Source of the DNA: CAZWUW01 sp964636895
Lineage (GTDB): Bacteria > Bacillota > Thermincolia > Thermincolales > CAZWUW01
Reading direction: 5' to 3'
Assembly: GCA_964636895.1 (NCBI GenBank)
Contig: CAZWUW010000063.1
Span: forward strand, 1-17,017
Length of the DNA stretch: 17,017 nt
Part shown: piece by piece, positions 13,912 through 17,017 of the stretch
How positions within the stretch are numbered: position 1 is the stretch's first letter
How the letters are laid out: each line of letters starts with the position of its first letter
The notes under the pieces: generated by a model
The model's database searches: none
What the model was told of the DNA's origin: nothing
Seen by the model: the letters and a program-made list of their open reading frames with translations, nothing else
Translations under genes and position numbers: made by a program

Positions 13912-15150
13912 TTGGAAAAGGAATTGCAAAAGGAAATACATAAGCAATTGGAGGTTATTAAACGTGGTACGGCGGAGCTCGTGCCGGAAAATGAACTGGT
14001 GGAGAAGCTTAAAAAATCAATTCAGGAAAATAGGCCTTTGAACATAAAGCTGGGTTTTGATCCTACCGCGCCGGACATTCATCTGGGTCATACCGTGGTG
14101 CTGCAAAAGCTGCGACAATTTCAGGACCTGGGACATAATGTGACTATATTGTTGGGTGATTATACCGCCAGGATCGGTGACCCGACAGGCAAGTCGGAGA
14201 CCAGAAAACAACTTACGGAAGAACAGGTGCTGGCCAATGCCAGAACTTATGAAGAGCAAATATTTAAAATCCTTAACCGGGATCGAACCACCATGGTTTT
14301 CAACAGCCAGTGGCTGGCGCCATTGACTTTTGCCGATGTGATTAATCTGGCGGCCAAGTACACGGTGGCTCGGATGCTGGAGCGGGACGATTTCGCCAAA
14401 CGCTTTGACCATGAAATGCCGATCAGCATCCATGAGTTTTTTTATCCGCTAATGCAGGGTTATGATTCGGTGGCGTTGGAGGCCGATGTGGAATTGGGTG
14501 GTACCGACCAGAAATTTAATCTCTTGATGGGCCGGCACCTGCAGAAGGAATATGGCCAGCAACCCCAGGTAGCGATTATGATGCCAATACTGGAAGGGCT
14601 GGACGGAGTCCAGAAGATGAGTAAAAGTCTGGGTAATTACATAGGTATCACTGAGTCGCCGCGGGAAATGTACGGTAAAACCATGTCTATTGCCGATGAA
14701 TTGATGGTCAGATATTTTGAGCTGGTAACCCCGGTATCGATGGAGGAGATCCGTGGCATTGAAGCCGGGCTTAACAGCGGCAGTCTGCACCCGCGGGACG
14801 TGAAGATGCGCCTGGGCAGGGAAATTGTTACTATTTATCACGGCGCGGAAGCAGCCCTAAGGGCTGAGGAGGAGTTCAAGAACATCTTCCAGAAAAAAGA
14901 GCTGCCTGATGAAATCCCGGAATACACCGTTGACTTTACTGGGCTTGAGGACGGGCAAATCTGGCTGCCTAAACTATTAACCCTGGCCGGACTGGCCGCC
15001 AGTACCAGCGAGGGGCGTCGCCTAATCCAGCAGGGCGCGGTAAAAGTGGATGACGATAAGTTTGACGACCCCAACGGCAAAATTGTTCCGCGAGGCGGGA
15101 TGATAATCAAAGCCGGTAAAAGGAAGTTTGTTAAGCTAATGGTGGATTAG
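13912..15150 (+). CDS. tyrS: Tyrosine--tRNA ligase
   Basis: A class I aminoacyl-tRNA synthetase of 412 residues, cytoplasmic and homodimeric, charging tRNA-Tyr. The Rossmann catalytic domain has the HIGH-type motif HLGH at 57-60 within FDPTAPDIHLGHTVVL. It also has the Tyr/ATP-site strand LLGDYTARIGDPTGKSETR, GGTDQKFNLLMGR in the middle, and the KMSKS loop at 235-239. The C-terminus is an S4 RNA-binding domain from about 345 (LAASTSEGRRLIQQGAVKVDD). Length and motifs fit the TyrZ-like subgroup rather than the shorter-spaced TyrS subgroup; this is a judgement from motif style. The start is TTG at 13912, served by AGGAAGGGG at 13894-13902. The stop codon overlaps, on the opposite strand, the stop of the convergent unknown gene. 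Confidence 0.95.
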   Translation: MEKELQKEIHKQLEVIKRGTAELVPENELVEKLKKSIQENRPLNIKLGFDPTAPDIHLGHTVVLQKLRQFQDLGHNVTILLGDYTARIGDPTGKSETRKQLTEEQVLANARTYEEQIFKILNRDRTTMVFNSQWLAPLTFADVINLAAKYTVARMLERDDFAKRFDHEMPISIHEFFYPLMQGYDSVALEADVELGGTDQKFNLLMGRHLQKEYGQQPQVAIMMPILEGLDGVQKMSKSLGNYIGITESPREMYGKTMSIADELMVRYFELVTPVSMEEIRGIEAGLNSGSLHPRDVKMRLGREIVTIYHGAEAALRAEEEFKNIFQKKELPDEIPEYTVDFTGLEDGQIWLPKLLTLAGLAASTSEGRRLIQQGAVKVDDDKFDDPNGKIVPRGGMIIKAGKRKFVKLMVD

Positions 15151-15665
15151 TTCTTCAATTCAGGAAAGACGGCAATTAGCTTTTGGTTTTTGTCGTACGC
15201 CTTTACTGAAGTGTTTGCTCCTACATTGCCAATTTGGTACCACATCCTATATGTGTTAACTTTTAGCGGGATTATTGAAGTCGGCCAGTCATTAAAATAG
15301 ACGGTATGAATCTGGTTATTATTGATTACACCGTAGACCAATTTGTTTTCGTGGACGGAAAAGCCGTTTATGCCGGAATAGGCAGGGATTTGTGATAATA
15401 CGGTGGAACTTCCCCAGGTTACGATGCCGGTTTGCCAGCCGAATAAGTTTTTGGTCAGGGTAACTGCTTTAACTTCATTATTCTTATCCAGGACGAGGGC
15501 ATATTTTTGTTTTTCATTTTCGGTAATCACTTCAATTATGTGCTGGAATCCTTCTTTATATAGTACTTGTTCAATTGTTGCATAAGAATTTGATGCAGTT
15601 ATGTAACCATATATCGCGATCAATAAAAGACCGAGCACAATTGTGAACCTTTTCGAAGACAACAT
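15147..15665 (-). CDS. Unknown membrane-anchored or secreted protein
   Basis: A 172-residue protein not recognised from sequence. It begins MLSSKRF, a short basic start followed by a hydrophobic stretch (about residues 7-21, TIVLGLLLIAIYGYI), so it is either a signal-anchored or exported protein with its bulk outside the membrane. The remainder alternates hydrophobic and polar residues, is rich in Asn, Val, Tyr and Trp (FGWQTGIVTWGSS, YRMWYQIGNVGANTS), has no cysteine, and looks mostly beta-stranded. No catalytic motif is visible. ATG 15665 is preferred: GGAG lies 8 bases upstream and the hydrophobic segment is then correctly N-terminal; an alternative start at 15716 adds 17 residues without a ribosome binding site. 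The coding sequence is more A+T-rich than the neighbours, which may indicate later acquisition. Upstream lie a perfect hairpin with T run and a consensus -35 box. It is probably a real gene given length and site. Confidence 0.72.
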   Translation of the reverse strand: MLSSKRFTIVLGLLLIAIYGYITASNSYATIEQVLYKEGFQHIIEVITENEKQKYALVLDKNNEVKAVTLTKNLFGWQTGIVTWGSSTVLSQIPAYSGINGFSVHENKLVYGVINNNQIHTVYFNDWPTSIIPLKVNTYRMWYQIGNVGANTSVKAYDKNQKLIAVFPELKN

Positions 15666-15746
15666 TTTGACCACTCCGTAAGAGTTTATTCTTAGTTTAT
15701 TGCCTTGTTTGGCCAATAAACATTAAAACTATTCGATAACCAACAG

Positions 15747-15803
15747 AAAAACCCTTTAATAACACAGCCATCTCTTACCTGAGATGGCTGTGTTATTAAA
15801 GGG
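15747..15803 (-). terminator. Perfect 23-bp hairpin with minus-strand T run
   Basis: Bases 15752-15774 are the exact reverse complement of 15781-15803, with a 6-base loop (TTACCT on the plus strand). On the minus strand the 3' arm runs straight into TTTTT (15751-15747 region), the form of an intrinsic terminator. On the plus strand no T run follows. No minus-strand protein gene lies just upstream, so it must end a non-coding RNA, act as an attenuator before the unknown gene, or be a relic. Confidence 0.75.
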
Positions 15804-15908
15804 CAAATGCTAACCTTAAAAACTTCTTGACCTTTCCCCCGGGTAATAGTTTATGGGGATATGCTTTTCTTGTTGCCGGCACTAGAAATTGCTTCGTTAA
15901 TCTTTTCC
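15747..15908 (-). ncRNA. Candidate small RNA or attenuated leader
   Basis: Between the minus-strand promoter candidate and the perfect hairpin terminator lie about 160 bases with no well-supported ORF; the best is a GTG-started 28-codon frame without a good ribosome binding site. The transcript would end 80 bases before the unknown gene's start codon. I do not recognise it as a known riboswitch class, 6S RNA, SRP RNA or tmRNA. Its existence rests only on promoter and terminator patterns. Confidence 0.35.
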
Positions 15909-15915
15909 TAAGTGA

Positions 15916-15943
15916 AATATCATGCACCTTTCATATTTGTCAA
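15916..15943 (-). promoter_or_regulatory. Candidate minus-strand promoter upstream of the hairpin
   Basis: On the minus strand a perfect TTGACA (15943-15938) is followed after 16 bases by GATATT (15921-15916), a 4/6 match to the -10 consensus. Transcription would start near 15908, giving a leader of about 240 bases to the unknown gene. The region also lies within the 5' flank of yunB, so the two transcription units would diverge. Confidence 0.45.
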
Positions 15944-15974
15944 TCATATATTGGCATGTGGAGGTGAATGACTT

Positions 15975-16631
15975 ATGTTCAGACGCCGGTGGAGCATTAA
16001 ACCATTGGTTGTCGTACTGATCTTGCTGGCTTTGATAACAGCCCCATTTACAATTGTGGAAATTAATCTGAAGGCAACGATTTTGGCCATGGCCCGTGTG
16101 CGTGCCGAACAGGCGGCCATCAGGGCCATTCAGGAGGCAGTCAATGAAAAGATAACCAAAGCTGTGGAATACAAGGACCTGATTTTTATTCGTACCGATA
16201 ATAATGGAAGGGTAGTCTTAATGCAAGCCAATACAATTAAAATCAATAATCTGGCTGCTGACACAACCCTGGAAATTCAAAGAACCCTGGCCAAACTCGA
16301 AGGAACTGTTATTCCAATACCTTTGGGTCAGGCCATGAACAGTAAACTCCTGGCCACATATGGACCTAAAATAAAGGTCACGCTGGTACCCATGGGGACT
16401 GTCAAGGTTAAGGTGGAGGACAGTTTTCAGCAGGCCGGAATTAACCAGACCAGGCATCGCCTCTACTTGCATGTTTTTAGCCGGGTAAAAATCGTTATCC
16501 CATTGGTAAGCGATTCTGTTGAAGTAGCTTCGCAAATACCTATTGCTGAAACGATTATTGTCGGTGAAGTGCCGCAAACCAATGTGAATTTAAACCTGGG
16601 TGATGCCCTGGATTATTTAAATAAGCAGTAA
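15975..16631 (+). CDS. yunB: Sporulation protein YunB
   Basis: This 218-residue protein matches the YunB family, needed for normal sporulation in B. subtilis and expressed there in the mother cell under sigma-E. It has a basic N-terminus (MFRRRWSIK), a single membrane segment at about 10-29, and then the family stretch ARVRAEQAAIRAIQEAVNEKI. A mostly beta-rich external domain follows, including PIPLGQAMNSKLLATYGPKIKV, RHRLYLHVFSRVKIVIPL and the typical IPIAETIIVGEVPQT near the C-terminus. Length is normal (about 220-250). The ATG at 15975 has GGAGGTG at 15960-15966. It is monocistronic here, with a strong hairpin after the stop. Its presence is the best sign in this window that the organism makes endospores. 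I could not find a clean sigma-E promoter. Confidence 0.88.
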   Translation: MFRRRWSIKPLVVVLILLALITAPFTIVEINLKATILAMARVRAEQAAIRAIQEAVNEKITKAVEYKDLIFIRTDNNGRVVLMQANTIKINNLAADTTLEIQRTLAKLEGTVIPIPLGQAMNSKLLATYGPKIKVTLVPMGTVKVKVEDSFQQAGINQTRHRLYLHVFSRVKIVIPLVSDSVEVASQIPIAETIIVGEVPQTNVNLNLGDALDYLNKQ

Positions 16632-16637
16632 TACGGC

Positions 16638-16672
16638 AGGGCCTGTGACACAGAAGCATTGTCACAGGCCTT
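16638..16672 (+). terminator. Terminator after yunB
   Basis: GGCCTGTGACA (16640-16650) and TGTCACAGGCC (16660-16670) form a perfect 11-bp stem with a 9-base loop, extended by A-T and G-U pairs. The downstream sequence TTGAATATTATATTTG is T-rich but interrupted. It begins 6 bases after the yunB stop and insulates it from the strong promoter that follows. Confidence 0.75.
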
Positions 16673-16714
16673 GAATATTATATTTGTTTTTATGCATAAT
16701 ACTTTTATACATAA

Positions 16715-16735
16715 GAAATATGAAATATGAAATAT
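16715..16735 (+). repeat. Three tandem copies of GAAATAT
   Basis: Perfect 7-base units at 16715-16721, 16722-16728 and 16729-16735, followed by GTAAAAAAAGTG. They lie just upstream of the rRNA-type promoter; the A run at about 16737-16745 is in the place of an UP element, with the repeats further upstream. Confidence 0.8.
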
Positions 16736-16758
16736 GTAAAAAAAGTGTTAAGTTCCCC

Positions 16759-16788
16759 TTGACAATTATCTTGTGCATATGCTATATT
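16759..16788 (+). promoter_or_regulatory. Strong promoter, probably of an rRNA operon
   Basis: TTGACA (16759-16764), an 18-base spacer and TATATT (16783-16788), with TGC directly before the -10 (extended -10). The region upstream is A+T-rich. Transcription would start at about 16795-16796, where a G is available as in many stringently controlled rRNA promoters. The downstream leader and its end fit a 16S rRNA gene beginning just outside the window. Confidence 0.82.
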
Positions 16789-16795
16789 AGTCAAT

Positions 16796-17017
16796 GTCGG
16801 TCGGCACGGAAGAAAGCCGGTCGGGTTACCAAAAAATACATCTTGCAAATCCGATGCGGAGATGTTAAGATGAGATTCCGGGTTGCGAGAGCGGCCGGTG
16901 CCGACCGCAGAAAAGCGGAAGGCAAAACGAGGTTATTTATCGGCAAGCATGGCAAGAAAGCTGCCAGGCGCCGCTAATTAATGACCGAGCAAGCAGGTCC
17001 TTGAAAACTGAACAGTG
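16796..17017 (+). other. Leader of a putative rRNA operon (16S gene beyond the right edge)
   Basis: This stretch of about 220 bases is more G+C-rich than the promoter region. The segment CGGTCGGCAC (16798-16807) can pair perfectly with GTGCCGACCG (16898-16907), closing a long hairpin. The end, TCCTTGAAAACTGAACAGTG (16998-17017), resembles the boxA-like sequence found just before 16S rRNA genes in many Bacillota. No 16S sequence itself is present. Open reading frames here are most likely chance. Confidence 0.7.

Larger units (their letters stand above)
15666..15974. other. 309-base gap between the unknown gene and yunB
   Basis: This stretch contains no convincing protein gene in either direction. 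Visible content: a perfect 23-bp hairpin (15752-15803) with a T run on the minus strand, a minus-strand promoter candidate (15916-15943), and the yunB ribosome binding site (GGAGGTG, 15960-15966). No clear plus-strand promoter for yunB was found. Confidence 0.6.

Noticed and set aside
15060..15147. Terminator for the unknown minus-strand gene inside tyrS
   Set aside because: Only a 4-bp CCGC/GCGG stem with a 3-base loop and a displaced T run; too weak.
15900..15960. Sigma-E promoter for yunB
   Set aside because: TCATATT and CATATATT resemble the -35 and -10 elements, but the spacing is about 7 bases instead of about 14.
16830..16880. Possible tRNA-like stretch around CTTGCAAATCC
   Set aside because: It resembles an anticodon loop superficially, but no acceptor stem, D arm or GGTTCGA-type T arm can be found around it.
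16684..16977. A 97-codon open frame across the rRNA-type promoter and leader
   Set aside because: It spans a near-consensus promoter and its composition changes abruptly from hydrophobic to basic at the promoter; no ribosome binding site at its start.
1..17017. CRISPR arrays, insertion sequences, attachment sites or defence genes
   Set aside because: No repeat-spacer pattern, transposase, integrase or defence-type domain was seen in the window.

Overview
The window is about 17 kb of chromosomal core DNA from a spore-forming member of the Bacillota (Firmicutes). The evidence is a YunB-type sporulation protein, ZapA with a Firmicutes-style pheST-zapA-polX-mutS2 neighbourhood, strong GGAGG ribosome binding sites, TTG start codons and intrinsic terminators. 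G+C is moderate, around 50% by eye. The double-U32 protein, the long cysteine-rich class A PBP and the divergent gene order fit an anaerobic lineage such as Negativicutes/Sporomusaceae or a clostridial relative better than Bacillus. That placement is an inference from protein style, not from a search.

Layout. Positions 1-3234 hold the 3' end of pheS, then pheT and zapA, all on the plus strand and ending at a hairpin. Positions 3235-8893 carry polX (X-family DNA polymerase with a PHP domain), a NIF3-like putative metal protein, a terminator, and a long two-module U32 protein likely to act in RNA hydroxylation. mutS2 (8901-11264) follows on the plus strand. A class A penicillin-binding protein lies on the minus strand (11269-13710), its stop codon 4 bases from that of mutS2. 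Each of this pair appears to terminate inside the other's coding sequence. A divergent promoter region (13711-13911) serves the PBP and tyrS. tyrS (13912-15150) is convergent with, and overlaps by 4 bases, a small membrane-anchored protein of unknown function (15147-15665, minus). Next comes a 309-base non-coding stretch with a perfect 23-bp hairpin, then the sporulation gene yunB (15975-16631) with a terminator. The window ends with a very strong extended -10 promoter and a structured leader whose last bases look like the sequence just upstream of a 16S rRNA gene. An rRNA operon therefore probably starts beyond the right edge.

The genes are mostly housekeeping: charging of tRNA-Phe and tRNA-Tyr, Z-ring assembly, base-excision-type repair, recombination or ribosome-collision control, peptidoglycan synthesis and RNA modification. 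Compared with Bacillus subtilis (pheST-rnhC-zapA-cvpA-like-polX-mutS2), rnhC and the cvpA-like gene are absent, and NIF3-like and U32 genes sit between polX and mutS2.

No defence system, prophage, CRISPR array or insertion sequence was seen. The least explained DNA is the minus-strand unit at 15747-15943, which has a consensus -35 box, about 160 bases without a convincing ORF, and a perfect hairpin with a T run. It could be a small RNA or an attenuating leader for the unknown gene. The reciprocal embedded terminators of mutS2/PBP and the basic mini-ORF in the rRNA leader are secondary curiosities.
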